A DNA stretch of 43,655 nt from an uncultured Clostridia bacterium (GCA_948852945.1 CAQPBJ010000016.1:1-43655), one strand, 5' to 3'; positions 15,695 through 24,259 are shown, numbered from the stretch's first letter. The notes: generated by a model not told the origin, from the letters alone. Made by a program: numbers and translations.

Positions 15695-16573
15695 ATGGGT
15701 GTAGAAGAAACTATTGAAACCGTAGAGCAAATAAATAGAGCGAATGCATTAATAAGAAAAGAAAAATATTTAGACGCAGAAAGAATCGTTGACAAGTTAC
15801 TAAGAACTATAGAACCTGTTGAAATAAATAAATCAGGTAGGGTGATGGATTTTAGTAATAATATGGAGTACTGCTTATATTCACATATGAATAGCAAAGT
15901 TCCAATTTCATGGTCTAGGAATTTTTTATCTGATATATATCTTTTAAAAGGTATTATTTTAGCAGAATCTAGAAATTTTAAAGAAGCTATAGAATATTTT
16001 GATAAAGCTTTAAGATGGAATCCTGTTAGTATACGTATTTATAGAGAAATATTAGTTACGTGTATAAATTTGCGTGATTATAATAAATTTGATATGTATT
16101 TTAATAGAGCAGTGAAAATTGCAATGAGACCTATTGATATTGCAATGTTATATAAAAAGTTGGGTTATGTTTGGATTGAAAGAGGAGAAGACGAATTTGC
16201 ATATAATTTGATTCTTTATAGTAAATTATTTTTTCCAAAAAGAGAAGCTGATTTAAAAATTGATTTTTTACAACAAAGAATTGGAACTAGATTAAAAAAA
16301 TATCCTGATTTAGGTACAATAGAATATATTAGAGAGAAAAATTTATTATATCAAAGACCTGATTATATTGTACCAACATATAATGCTTTAATAAAAATGA
16401 TGCAAGATGTTATGAAAAAAGAAGAAAAGCAAACAAGAATAAATTATTTAACTCTTATAGATTATTATAATGGATTATATTTTCATAAACCAGGAGGACA
16501 AATACATTCTGCATTACTTTCACTTCAACGTGAATATTCAATAAAATTTCCTGATAATAAGGAGGAAAAATAA
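15695..16573 (+). CDS. Tetratricopeptide-repeat protein
   Basis: A 292-residue all-helical protein. At least one clear TPR unit is seen (YLLKGIILAESRNFKEAIEYFDKALRWNP, about residues 89-118), followed by helices with TPR-like periodicity to about 190; the first 60 and last 100 residues are less clear. No signal peptide. I chose ATG 15695 because GGAGGA precedes it; an in-frame TTG at 15680 would contain that site. It ends in a TAATG overlap with the next gene. Probably a scaffold for other products of the operon. Confidence 0.75.
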   Translation: MGVEETIETVEQINRANALIRKEKYLDAERIVDKLLRTIEPVEINKSGRVMDFSNNMEYCLYSHMNSKVPISWSRNFLSDIYLLKGIILAESRNFKEAIEYFDKALRWNPVSIRIYREILVTCINLRDYNKFDMYFNRAVKIAMRPIDIAMLYKKLGYVWIERGEDEFAYNLILYSKLFFPKREADLKIDFLQQRIGTRLKKYPDLGTIEYIREKNLLYQRPDYIVPTYNALIKMMQDVMKKEEKQTRINYLTLIDYYNGLYFHKPGGQIHSALLSLQREYSIKFPDNKEEK

Positions 16574-16758
16574 TGGGATTCTTTGTAGAAAGAGAAGATA
16601 GCACAAATGGAAAAGTTATAAAAACAGGTGATAACGTAAGAGTAATTGAGACTGAAGAAAAAGGCTTTGTTATTGCAGTATTAAATGATGAATATATGGT
16701 GAGTGTTAATGGAGATGTGAGAAATTATTTAAAAGACGAAATTGTATGGACTGATTAA
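16573..16758 (+). CDS. Small beta-rich hypothetical protein (61 aa)
   Basis: A 61-residue protein with alternating short strands (KVIKTGDNVRVIETEEKG, FVIAVLNDEYMVSVNG), reminiscent of a KOW or SH3-like barrel but too short to assign. Its ATG overlaps the TPR stop (TAATG), with AAGGAGG inside the TPR coding end, so it is translationally coupled and real despite its size. Confidence 0.6.
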   Translation: MGFFVEREDSTNGKVIKTGDNVRVIETEEKGFVIAVLNDEYMVSVNGDVRNYLKDEIVWTD

Positions 16759-16790
16759 GTATTAAATGGATGTTTAATGGAAGGATTAAT

Positions 16791-18308
16791 ATGAATAGTA
16801 GAGATGGAATAATAGGTCTAGCAATAGGTGACGCAATGGGAGTTCCATTAAAATTTATGGAACGCGAGAAATTATTAGAAAATCCAGTAACTGAAATGAC
16901 AGACGGAGGCATATTTAATAAAGAAAAGGGTGTATGGTCTGATAGTACATCACTTACTTTAGCTACAATAGAATCTATAATTCATTGCTTCGGTATATCT
17001 ATTACAGATATGGGAAATAAATTTGTAAGTTGGATGTTAAATTCAGAGTATACTGCAACTGGAGAAAGATTTGATATTGGAAGAACAACTATGATGGCTC
17101 TTTCAAGATTTCAAAAAGAGGGGCAACCTTTTGATAGTGGGTCTGTTGCCGAAGATAGTAATGGAAATGATATTTTAGGAAGAATGCTTCCTATAGCTTA
17201 TTATGCATATGCTTCAAATTTACAACAAAGTGAAGTATATAGTTTAGTAAAAAAAGTGGCTGGTGTTACGCATGCACATGAACTTAGTATTTTAGGCGCA
17301 TACATATATGTTATGTTTACGATAAAATTGCTAGAAGGAAAATCGAAATTTGATAGTTATAAAGAAATTCAAAAAATGGGTTATTCACAATTTTCTAGAG
17401 GTTCATTAGAAATGTATAATAGAATTTTGAAAAAAGGGATTAATACATTTGATTTAGATGACATTAGAACAAGTGGATATATAGTAGATTCTTTAGAAGC
17501 GGTATTATGGGTTATATTAAATACAGATTCCTTTAATCAAGCAATAATAGGTGCTATAAATTTGGGAAATGAAACTGATAGAATTGGTGCTTGTACTGGT
17601 GGACTAGCGGGCATAATTTATGGACTTAAAGAAATGAATGTTGAATGGAGAATTGATTTAAGAAGATATACTTATATTAGAGCTTTATGTGGTCAATTTG
17701 ATAAATCTTTAAGTTCAAGTAGTAAGAAGTTTGAAAAAGAAGAAGTAGTTTATGGTAAAGAAGAACAAAAAATAAAAATTATTCAAGGAGATATTACAAG
17801 ATTAATTGTTGATGCTTATGTGAATTCAGCTAATAATTCATTACTTGGTGGTAGTGGAGTTGATGGTGCAATACATAAAGCTTCTGGACCAGAACTTGTT
17901 GACAAATGTAAAGAGCTTAGTGGTTGTGAAACTGGCGAAGCTAAAATTACTAGAGGATATGAATCAAAAGCTAAATTTATTATTCATACTGTTGCTCCAA
18001 AGTGGTATGATGATTCTATAGATGACAGAGAAGCATTATTAAAAAAATGTTATGAAAATTCAATTATTATGGCTAATGATTTTAATTGCAAAAGAATTGC
18101 ATTTCCTTGTTTAGGTATGGGGGTATATGGTTGCCCATTAGAAGTTGGTGCTAGAATTGCTGTTGATTTTGCTCTAAAAGAGGTTAGAAAAAAATATCCT
18201 TTAGTTGAGGTTATTTATTTAGTTTGCTATTCTAAGGAAGAGTATGAGTTTTATACTAGTTATTTAAGAGAGAAGATAGATGAGAAAAAAGATGCGGAGG
18301 AAAATTAA
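16791..18308 (+). CDS. DraG-type ADP-ribosylhydrolase fused to a macro domain; DraG metal site degraded
   Basis: A 505-residue fusion. Residues about 1-310 follow the ADP-ribosylglycohydrolase fold: GLAIGDAMGVPLKF, TATGERFDIGRTT, NLGNETDRIGACTGGLAG. Residues about 330-480 are a MacroD-like macro domain: N345-S-A-N-N349, LLGGSGVDGAIHKASG, AKITRGYESKAKFIIHTVAP, GMGVYG. Macro domains of this type remove ADP-ribose from acidic residues or deacetylate O-acetyl-ADP-ribose. In the DraG half the canonical S/T-D-D metal motif reads S50-D51-S52, and the canonical D-x-D-T reads E261-T-D263-R264, so three metal-site positions differ; that half may be inactive or serve binding. The macro half looks intact. 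Start ATG 16791 has a GGAAGGA site. Last gene of the transketolase operon. Confidence 0.88.
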   Translation: MNSRDGIIGLAIGDAMGVPLKFMEREKLLENPVTEMTDGGIFNKEKGVWSDSTSLTLATIESIIHCFGISITDMGNKFVSWMLNSEYTATGERFDIGRTTMMALSRFQKEGQPFDSGSVAEDSNGNDILGRMLPIAYYAYASNLQQSEVYSLVKKVAGVTHAHELSILGAYIYVMFTIKLLEGKSKFDSYKEIQKMGYSQFSRGSLEMYNRILKKGINTFDLDDIRTSGYIVDSLEAVLWVILNTDSFNQAIIGAINLGNETDRIGACTGGLAGIIYGLKEMNVEWRIDLRRYTYIRALCGQFDKSLSSSSKKFEKEEVVYGKEEQKIKIIQGDITRLIVDAYVNSANNSLLGGSGVDGAIHKASGPELVDKCKELSGCETGEAKITRGYESKAKFIIHTVAPKWYDDSIDDREALLKKCYENSIIMANDFNCKRIAFPCLGMGVYGCPLEVGARIAVDFALKEVRKKYPLVEVIYLVCYSKEEYEFYTSYLREKIDEKKDAEEN

Positions 18309-18330
18309 TTGTTTTCTTTGCATCTTTTAA
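18291..18330 (+). terminator. Terminator overlapping the end of the DraG-macro gene
   Basis: GATGC.GAG.AAAA / TTTTCTTTGCATC with a TTTT tail; the left arm lies in the last codons of the gene. Confidence 0.6.
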
Positions 18331-18483
18331 TTTATTATATAAGTATATTTTTTTAACGCTTGGGTGTCGCAACCTTTAAACAAATTTCATTTGTAGGTTG
18401 CTCCAATCGCATTGCGCAATCTGTGATTGCTCCATTTGGTCGCTCCGCACTTATAAAAACAATATATTTATATAATAAATTAT
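18328..18483. repeat. Long palindromic intergenic element B1
   Basis: Arms TAATTTATTATATAAGTATA on the left and the reverse of TATATTTATATAATAAATTA on the right match over about 27 bases. Between them are smaller hairpins (AACCTTTAAACAAATTTCATTTG..GGTT-like, ATTGCGCAAT) and the motifs TTTGGTCGCTCCGCACTTATAA, which resemble the core of element A. Non-coding. Confidence 0.65.
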
Positions 18484-18493
18484 TTAGTTGAAA

Positions 18494-18553
18494 ATAAATT
18501 TCGCACTTAAGCAAACTTTGTTTGCTTTCGTTTGATCGCTAGCGCAATTTATA
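18494..18553. repeat. Palindromic intergenic element B2
   Basis: ATAAATTTCGCACTT on the left and GCTAGCGCAATTTAT on the right form the outer stem; AGCAAAC-TTT-GTTTGCT is an inner hairpin. TTTCGCACTT and GATCGCTAGCGCAATT match the core of element A at 12733-12782 almost base for base. B1 and B2 lie head to tail before ftsE. Confidence 0.7.
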
Positions 18554-18591
18554 AAAATACTTATTATTGATTAATATTATGTTTTATAGTT

Positions 18592-18654
18592 TTGAAAATA
18601 TCAAAATTATTGTTGAATTTTGGTATTGCAATTAAATATCATTATTGATATTAT
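18592..18654 (+). promoter_or_regulatory. Promoter region of the ftsEX operon with two short palindromes
   Basis: TTGCAA (18626-18631), 17 bases, TATTAT (18649-18654). The spacer and -10 carry the palindrome AATATCA-TTAT-TGATATT (18635-18652), and TTTTGA-AAATA-TCAAAA lies upstream (18592-18608). They could be operator sites or simply AT-rich symmetry. Confidence 0.45.
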
Positions 18655-18699
18655 TATGTAGTAGAGAAGCAAATTTAGTCAGATTATAAGGAGAAAAAA

Positions 18700-19380
18700 A
18701 TGATTGAATTTAAGAATGTAAGCAAAGTGTATGATACTGGTACAGAAGCAGTTCATAATGCAAATTTTAAGATAGATAAAGGCGAATTCGTTTTTTTAGT
18801 AGGTTCATCTGGTTCAGGTAAATCTACATTAATAAAATTAATATTAAAAGAGGAGGAACCAACTAAGGGCAATTTAATAATAAATGGTAAAGATACAACT
18901 TTTTTAAAGCCTAAAAGAGTTCCTTTTTTGCGTAGAAGTATGGGAGTAGTTTTCCAAGATTTCAGACTTTTACCAGATAAAACTGTTTATGAAAATGTAG
19001 CATTTGCAATGTATATTGTTAAAGCTACTCCAAGACATGTTAGAAGACAAGTACCAATGGTATTGTCTTTAGTTGGGTTGTCTGCAAAAGCTAAAATGTA
19101 TCCAAATGAATTGTCAGGTGGTGAGCAACAAAGAGTTGCTTTAGCTAGAGCTTTAGTTAATAATCCATCAATGATAATTGCAGATGAGCCTACAGGAAAC
19201 CTAGATCCTGATACAGCTTGGGAAATAATGAATCTATTAAATGATATTAACTTAAGAGGTACTACTGTTGTAATGGCTACACATGCTAAAAATATAGTTG
19301 ATCAAATGAATAAAAGAGTTATTCATATCGATAAAGGACATATCATTTCAGATCGTAAAGGTGGATATGAAGAAGTTTAA
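18700..19380 (+). CDS. ftsE: Cell division ABC ATPase FtsE
   Basis: A 226-residue ABC ATPase that with FtsX activates peptidoglycan hydrolases at the septum or side wall. Walker A GSSGSGKS is at about 35-42, signature LSGGEQQR near 140, Walker B MIIADEPTG near 160, and a switch His in VVMATHAKN. The LLPDKTVYENVAFA stretch is typical of FtsE. It starts after an AAGGAGA site and is followed 26 bases later by ftsX. The downstream EnvC-like M23 proteins are the expected targets of FtsEX. Confidence 0.95.
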   Translation: MIEFKNVSKVYDTGTEAVHNANFKIDKGEFVFLVGSSGSGKSTLIKLILKEEEPTKGNLIINGKDTTFLKPKRVPFLRRSMGVVFQDFRLLPDKTVYENVAFAMYIVKATPRHVRRQVPMVLSLVGLSAKAKMYPNELSGGEQQRVALARALVNNPSMIIADEPTGNLDPDTAWEIMNLLNDINLRGTTVVMATHAKNIVDQMNKRVIHIDKGHIISDRKGGYEEV

Positions 19381-19406
19381 AATTTTAAAAAGTAAGGTGG
19401 ATTAAA

Positions 19407-20324
19407 GTGAGATATAATATTTTAACTTATCACATTGGTGAAGGAATTAGAAATTTATTTAAAAATAAAAAGTCTACAATAGCTTCTCTTTGTATTATGA
19501 TGGCAACTATGTTAATGTTTGGTATATTTTTTATAATTGGAGAGAATGTTAATCATATAATGAAATCAATTGAAGAAGATCAAGGTATACAAGTTTTTAT
19601 CATTGATGATGCTGATAGTAAAGAAGTTCAAGAAGTAAGAGATATGATTAGTACAATAGATGGAGTAGCATCAGCTACAATTCATACAAAGCAAGAAGCA
19701 TTAGACCAAATGAAAGTAAAATTGAAAGACCATCAAGATCTTTTAGAGCAATATGAAGGTGATGATAACATTTTTCCTGATTCAGTTATTGTTAAATTAA
19801 CAAATCTTGAAAAAAGTGCTTCTGTGCAAGAACAGATAAATGAGATAAGAATTAATGGCGAAAAATATGTTGATTCAATTCAAAGTAGTGATAAAACAAT
19901 TAATGCATTAATAAATATAGCAAATGGAATAAAAATAGTTACAGGGGTATTACTTATATTATTAATAGCTATTTCAGTATTTATTATTTCAAATACAATA
20001 AAATTAACAGTTCATGCAAGAAGAAAAGAAATTTCAATTATGAAATATGTTGGAGCTACAAATTCATTTATACGTTGGCCTTTTATTGTTGAAGGTATAA
20101 TTATTGGAGTAATTTCAGCATTAATTACAATACTAATAATATATGGTGGTTATACATTAATTATTTCTAATATAATAGTGGCATTTAGTAAAATACAAGT
20201 AAGTATTTCATTACTTACATTTAAAGATTTATATCAATTAATATTAATTGTTTATATGGCATTAGGTATAGGTATAGGTGTTTTAGGAAGTAGTATATCT
20301 ATGAGAAAATACCTAGAAGTATAA
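19407..20324 (+). CDS. ftsX: Cell division permease-like protein FtsX
   Basis: A 305-residue membrane protein with the FtsX layout: cytosolic N-terminus (RYNILTYHIGEGIRNLFKNK), membrane helix at about 22-44, an extracytoplasmic domain (about 45-170, containing IDGVASATIHTKQEAL), then three membrane helices (about 175-197, 225-250, 275-298) with EISIMKYVGATNSFIRWPF between them. It does not transport; it transmits FtsE ATP hydrolysis to an extracellular amidase activator or peptidase. The start is GTG at 19407 after AAGGTGG. Confidence 0.93.
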   Translation: MRYNILTYHIGEGIRNLFKNKKSTIASLCIMMATMLMFGIFFIIGENVNHIMKSIEEDQGIQVFIIDDADSKEVQEVRDMISTIDGVASATIHTKQEALDQMKVKLKDHQDLLEQYEGDDNIFPDSVIVKLTNLEKSASVQEQINEIRINGEKYVDSIQSSDKTINALINIANGIKIVTGVLLILLIAISVFIISNTIKLTVHARRKEISIMKYVGATNSFIRWPFIVEGIIIGVISALITILIIYGGYTLIISNIIVAFSKIQVSISLLTFKDLYQLILIVYMALGIGIGVLGSSISMRKYLEV

Positions 20325-20340
20325 AATAGGAGTTTTCTTA

Positions 20341-21489
20341 ATGAAGAAAAAAATAATAAAAATTTTTGTTATTTTTGCTTTTGGAATTATATTTTTATGG
20401 ATATTAACTAAGGATGCTTTTTCTGATTATGTTTCTAATTTGCGTGATCAGCGTGCTAATTTGCAAAGTCAGTTAGATGCTTCAAATGCGCAAATTGAAA
20501 TTATTCAATCTGATGTTTCAGAATTAGTTAATCAAATAGCAGAATTAAATGAGCAGATTACATCACAAGAAATTGAAATTGAATTATTGCAAAAACAAAA
20601 AGAAGAATTAGAAAGAACAATTGTTGAAACTGAAGAAAATTTAGATGTTGTATCTGAAGAGTACGAAAAGCAAAAAAAACAATTTGAACAAAGATTAGTT
20701 GCTTCATATAAAGCCGGTGAGACAACATACTTAGACGTTTTATTGCAGTCGAGTTCTATATCTGAATTTATTTCTAATTATTATATGATATCCGAATTAG
20801 TAGGGGCAGATGAAAAAATGTTAGAAAAAATTTCAGAACAAAAAGAACAATTAGAGTTGGCCAAATTAGAATTAAAAAAGCAAAAAAAAGAACTAAATAC
20901 AACTGTAGAAGAGAGTGAAAATAAGGCTGTTTCTTTAGAAAACATGAGAGTTATAAACAATAGTTATATTGCTCAATTATCTGAAGAAGAAGCTGAATAT
21001 ACTAATAACATTGTAGAGATGCAGACAGAAATAAAAAAGGTTGAATCAGAAATTTTAACAGCAGCAAGGATGAATATTGGTTATGATTATGTTGGAGGAG
21101 AAATGGCTTGGCCAGTTCCAGGATATACTCTAATAACTTCTCCATATGGTATGAGAACACATCCTTTTACAGGAGTATATAAATTGCATACAGGTACTGA
21201 TATAGGTGCACCTATGGGAGCTGATTTTATTGCAGCAAATGATGGTGTTGTATCAAAAGCAGAATATAATTTTGCATATGGAAATATGGTTATGATTAAT
21301 CATGGTGGTGGAGTTTCTACTTTATATGCACATGGTTCAGAGATATTAGTTGAAGTTGGACAATCAGTTACAAGAGGAGAACCTGTATTAAAAGTAGGAA
21401 GTACGGGATATTCTACAGGACCTCATGCACATTTTGAGGTTAGGATAAATGGTCAATATACGGATCCTATGCCGTATATTACTAAGTAA
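20341..21489 (+). CDS. Coiled-coil M23 peptidoglycan endopeptidase, EnvC-like, copy 1
   Basis: A 382-residue exported protein: N-terminal hydrophobic signal or anchor (about 5-26), a long coiled coil (about 30-245), and an M23 zinc peptidase domain (about 255-382). The zinc and catalytic positions are intact: His283 and Asp287 in HTGTDIGAP, and His362 and His364 in HAHFE. It is therefore probably an active D,D-endopeptidase controlled by FtsEX through the coiled coil, as in the CwlO or PcsB systems. Its segment RLVASYKAGETTYLDVLLQSS is nearly the same in the next gene, showing tandem duplication. Starts 16 bases after ftsX with a GGAG site. Confidence 0.9.
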   Translation: MKKKIIKIFVIFAFGIIFLWILTKDAFSDYVSNLRDQRANLQSQLDASNAQIEIIQSDVSELVNQIAELNEQITSQEIEIELLQKQKEELERTIVETEENLDVVSEEYEKQKKQFEQRLVASYKAGETTYLDVLLQSSSISEFISNYYMISELVGADEKMLEKISEQKEQLELAKLELKKQKKELNTTVEESENKAVSLENMRVINNSYIAQLSEEEAEYTNNIVEMQTEIKKVESEILTAARMNIGYDYVGGEMAWPVPGYTLITSPYGMRTHPFTGVYKLHTGTDIGAPMGADFIAANDGVVSKAEYNFAYGNMVMINHGGGVSTLYAHGSEILVEVGQSVTRGEPVLKVGSTGYSTGPHAHFEVRINGQYTDPMPYITK

Positions 21490-21510
21490 AGTATTTAGGA
21501 GGAAGTAACA

Positions 21511-22698
21511 TTGAAACACATAAGAAAGAAAAAAATTGTTGTATTGATTTCAATTTCCTTGATTTTAATTCTTATGGGAAATGTAATTAGTGTTTTTGCG
21601 GCAAGTTCTAGTGAGCTTAAAAAGCAACAACAGCAAAATCAAAATGATTTGGATTCAACTAAAGAGCAACAACAGAAGATTAAGAATCAAATGACTGCAA
21701 TACAAAGAGAAGTAGAAGAATTAAATGAACAGATAAATAACTATCAAGCAGAAATAGATGATTTAAAAGATAAAATAGATGATGCAACAAAAAATATACA
21801 ATTGATGCAAGAAGAATTAGAAAAAACTCAAAAGGAGTTAGAAGAAAAAGAAGCATTATTGGAAAAAAGATTAGTAGCTTCATATAAAGCAGGCGATACT
21901 TCTTATTTAGATGTGCTTTTGACTTCAGATAGTTTAACATCATTTTTATCGAATTATTATTTAATTGAACAGTTAGCAGAATCAGATACTAAATTAATTA
22001 ATACAATAAAAGAAACTAAACAAACAATTGAAGAATCTAAAACTGCTTTAGAAGAAACTAAAGCACAGCTAGAAGAAGCAAAAGAAGTTCAAGTAAATAA
22101 ACAGGCTGCATTAGCAGTTGTTAAAAGAGAAAAAAATGCAAAGGTTACAGAATTATCTAAAGAAGATCAGGAATTACAAGCAAGAATTGCAGAAAAACAA
22201 GCAGAGGATTCAAGAATTAGAGCTGCTATTAAAGCTGCTGAAGAAGAAGAGAGAAGATTAGCAGCGCTTGGTGGTGGAAATAAAGTAAGTCCTGGAGGAT
22301 ATATTTATCCATTACCAGCAGCTTATTGTACAATAACTACAGGATTATATTATTCAAATGGTTCATATCATGGAGCAGTAGATTTTGGTTCAGCAGGAAT
22401 TGCTGGACAACCAGTTTATGCAGTGAAAGCTGGTACAGTTATAACAGCAGTAGATTATTATTACAAAAGTTATGGAACACATTGTATGATAAATCATCAT
22501 GATGGTACATATACTATATATGGACACGGAATAACAGGGTCATTACAAGTTTCAAATGGACAAAAAGTTTCTCAAGGACAACAATTGATGAAGGTTGGAA
22601 GTACTGGAAATTCTACAGGACCGCACTTACATTTTGAGGTTAGGGTTAGTCCTGGTGGATGGAATAATAGAGTTAGTCCTTATAATTATTTACCTTAA
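21511..22698 (+). CDS. Coiled-coil M23 peptidoglycan endopeptidase, EnvC-like, copy 2
   Basis: A 395-residue paralogue of the preceding protein. Signal peptide ending near ISVFAAS (about residue 32), coiled coil (about 32-255, Glu/Gln/Lys-rich), and a C-terminal M23 domain with His287, Asp291 (YHGAVDFG) and His372, His374 (HLHFE). The start is TTG with AGGAGG 9 bases upstream. Shared RLVASYKAGDTSYLDVLL hinge with copy 1. Having two such peptidases in one FtsEX operon suggests either two FtsX partners or division of labour between septum and side wall. Confidence 0.9.
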   Translation: MKHIRKKKIVVLISISLILILMGNVISVFAASSSELKKQQQQNQNDLDSTKEQQQKIKNQMTAIQREVEELNEQINNYQAEIDDLKDKIDDATKNIQLMQEELEKTQKELEEKEALLEKRLVASYKAGDTSYLDVLLTSDSLTSFLSNYYLIEQLAESDTKLINTIKETKQTIEESKTALEETKAQLEEAKEVQVNKQAALAVVKREKNAKVTELSKEDQELQARIAEKQAEDSRIRAAIKAAEEEERRLAALGGGNKVSPGGYIYPLPAAYCTITTGLYYSNGSYHGAVDFGSAGIAGQPVYAVKAGTVITAVDYYYKSYGTHCMINHHDGTYTIYGHGITGSLQVSNGQKVSQGQQLMKVGSTGNSTGPHLHFEVRVSPGGWNNRVSPYNYLP

Positions 22699-22721
22699 GA
22701 ATAAAATAAATTTAGGGAAGA

Positions 22722-22744
22722 AGGGCGTTTAAAAAACGTCCTAA
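22722..22744 (+). terminator. Weak hairpin between M23 copy 2 and ctp
   Basis: GGGCGTT / AACGTCC with an A-rich loop, followed by CTAATTTTAT. It may partly reduce expression of the downstream protease gene. Confidence 0.4.
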
Positions 22745-22769
22745 TTTTATGGATTGGAGTTGATAACAT

Positions 22770-24008
22770 ATGGCAGAAAATGAAAATGAGAATTATGAAA
22801 CATACAAATATAATGTGAAGGTAAAAATTATAATTGCTGTTTTACTTACTTTTATTATTACTTTTTGTGGTTCAATATTTTTATATGATAGATATTTAGG
22901 GTCACATCAAATGCTAGTAAGAAATTATGAATCATCAGGTAACATAGAACAAGATTTAAATCAATTACGTACAGTTTTAGAAGACAATTATAAGGGTGAA
23001 ATAGATGAAGAAAAATTATATCAAGCAGCTCTTAAAGGATATGTAGATGGTGTAGGAGATGAATATACTACACTTATGAGTGCTGATGAATTAGATAGTT
23101 TAAATACTTCATTAACAGACTTTGTAGGAATAGGCGTATACTTAACAGAAGAAAGAAATACTGGAAGAACTGTAGTTTTAGGTACTATAGATGAAGAAAC
23201 TCCAGCAGCAAAAGCAGGATTAAAAACTGGAGATATAATTATGGAAGTTAATTTAGAAGATGTTTCTACTAAAGGTTCTGACTATGTTTCATCTAAGATA
23301 AAAGGAAAAGAAGGAAGTACCGTTAAAATAAAAGTTCTTAGAGGAGAAGAAAAACTTGAATTCAATGTTGAAAGAGCAAGTATAAAAGTATATAAGATTA
23401 AATATGAAATGCTTGATAATGATATTGGATATATTGATTTTGATTCTTTTACTGATACATGTGATGAAGAATTTGAAGAAGCATATAATGATTTAAAAAA
23501 TAAAGGAATGAAATCATTAATCGTAGATTTAAGAGATAATACAGGTGGATATGTAGATTCTGCTTTAAATATTGCTGATTTGTTTTTAGATAAAGGAGAG
23601 ACTATATTAATTACAGAAGATAATAAAAATAATGAAGAAATAGATGTGGCTAAAAGAGAAAAAATTATTGATATGCCAGTAGTTTTATTGGTAAACGATT
23701 ATTCTGCAAGTGCATCAGAAATATTAACAGGATGTTTGAAAGACCATAAAATCGCTACTATTATAGGAATTACTACTTATGGAAAAGGTGTTATTCAAAG
23801 TTTAATAGTAAATGGATTAGGAGAAAAAATTGGTGGGGCTTTAAAAGTTACTACTGCAGAATATTTTACACCAAATAGAAATAAAATTAATAAAATAGGA
23901 ATAGAGCCAGATGAAATTGTTGAATTAGAAGAAAGTAGTGAAAACATATTAACAAAAGAAAATGATAATCAATTAAAAAAGGCAATAGAAATACTAAATG
24001 CTAAATAA
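22770..24008 (+). CDS. S41 C-terminal processing peptidase with PDZ domain
   Basis: A 412-residue CtpA/CtpB-type protease. N-terminal membrane anchor (about 19-40), helical region, PDZ domain (about 112-190, with the loop FVGIGVYLTEE and AAKAGLKTGDIIMEV), and the S41 catalytic core. The Ser lies in DYSASASEILTG (about residues 311-322) and the Lys in TTYGKGVIQ about 25 residues later, the expected dyad spacing. Family members trim extracytoplasmic proteins; those beside FtsEX and M23 enzymes often control peptidase stability, which would fit here. The ribosome binding site GGAG is rather far from ATG. Confidence 0.9.
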   Translation: MAENENENYETYKYNVKVKIIIAVLLTFIITFCGSIFLYDRYLGSHQMLVRNYESSGNIEQDLNQLRTVLEDNYKGEIDEEKLYQAALKGYVDGVGDEYTTLMSADELDSLNTSLTDFVGIGVYLTEERNTGRTVVLGTIDEETPAAKAGLKTGDIIMEVNLEDVSTKGSDYVSSKIKGKEGSTVKIKVLRGEEKLEFNVERASIKVYKIKYEMLDNDIGYIDFDSFTDTCDEEFEEAYNDLKNKGMKSLIVDLRDNTGGYVDSALNIADLFLDKGETILITEDNKNNEEIDVAKREKIIDMPVVLLVNDYSASASEILTGCLKDHKIATIIGITTYGKGVIQSLIVNGLGEKIGGALKVTTAEYFTPNRNKINKIGIEPDEIVELEESSENILTKENDNQLKKAIEILNAK

Positions 24009-24040
24009 AGACAGATTTTAAAAAAATATTAAAAAAGTTA

Positions 24041-24069
24041 TTGACAACATTAATAAAATCTAGTATACT
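24041..24069 (+). promoter_or_regulatory. Strong promoter of the tRNA Val-Asp-Phe cluster
   Basis: TTGACA, 17 bases, TATACT; near-consensus, 30 bases before tRNA-Val. Confidence 0.85.
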
Positions 24070-24074
24070 ATGTC

Positions 24075-24093
24075 TTGTCAGCCAAGGCTGACA
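24075..24093 (+). other. Perfect hairpin at the 5' end of the tRNA transcript
   Basis: TTGTCAGC-CAAG-GCTGACAA, beginning at about the expected transcription start and ending 5 bases before tRNA-Val. It could protect the precursor 5' end, guide RNase P, or be an operator. Confidence 0.6.
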
Positions 24094-24098
24094 AAAAT

Positions 24099-24174
24099 GG
24101 TCGCTTAGCTCAGCTGGGAGAGCATCTGCCTTACAAGCAGGGGGTCATAGGTTCGAGCCCTATAGCGACCACCA
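24099..24174 (+). tRNA. tRNA-Val (anticodon UAC)
   Basis: Complete 76-base cloverleaf with encoded CCA: acceptor GGTCGCT / AGCGACC, anticodon loop CTTACAA, T arm with GGTTCGAGCC. Confidence 0.96.
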
Positions 24175-24180
24175 TTTTAT

Positions 24181-24257
24181 GGCCCGGTAGTTCAGTTGGT
24201 TAGAACGCTAGCCTGTCACGCTAGAGGTCGACGGTTCGAGCCCGTTCCGGGTCGCCA
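24181..24257 (+). tRNA. tRNA-Asp (anticodon GUC)
   Basis: Complete 77-base cloverleaf with CCA: acceptor GGCCCGG / CCGGGTC, discriminator G as expected for Asp, anticodon loop CTGTCAC. Six bases after tRNA-Val. Confidence 0.96.
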
Positions 24258-24259
24258 GA

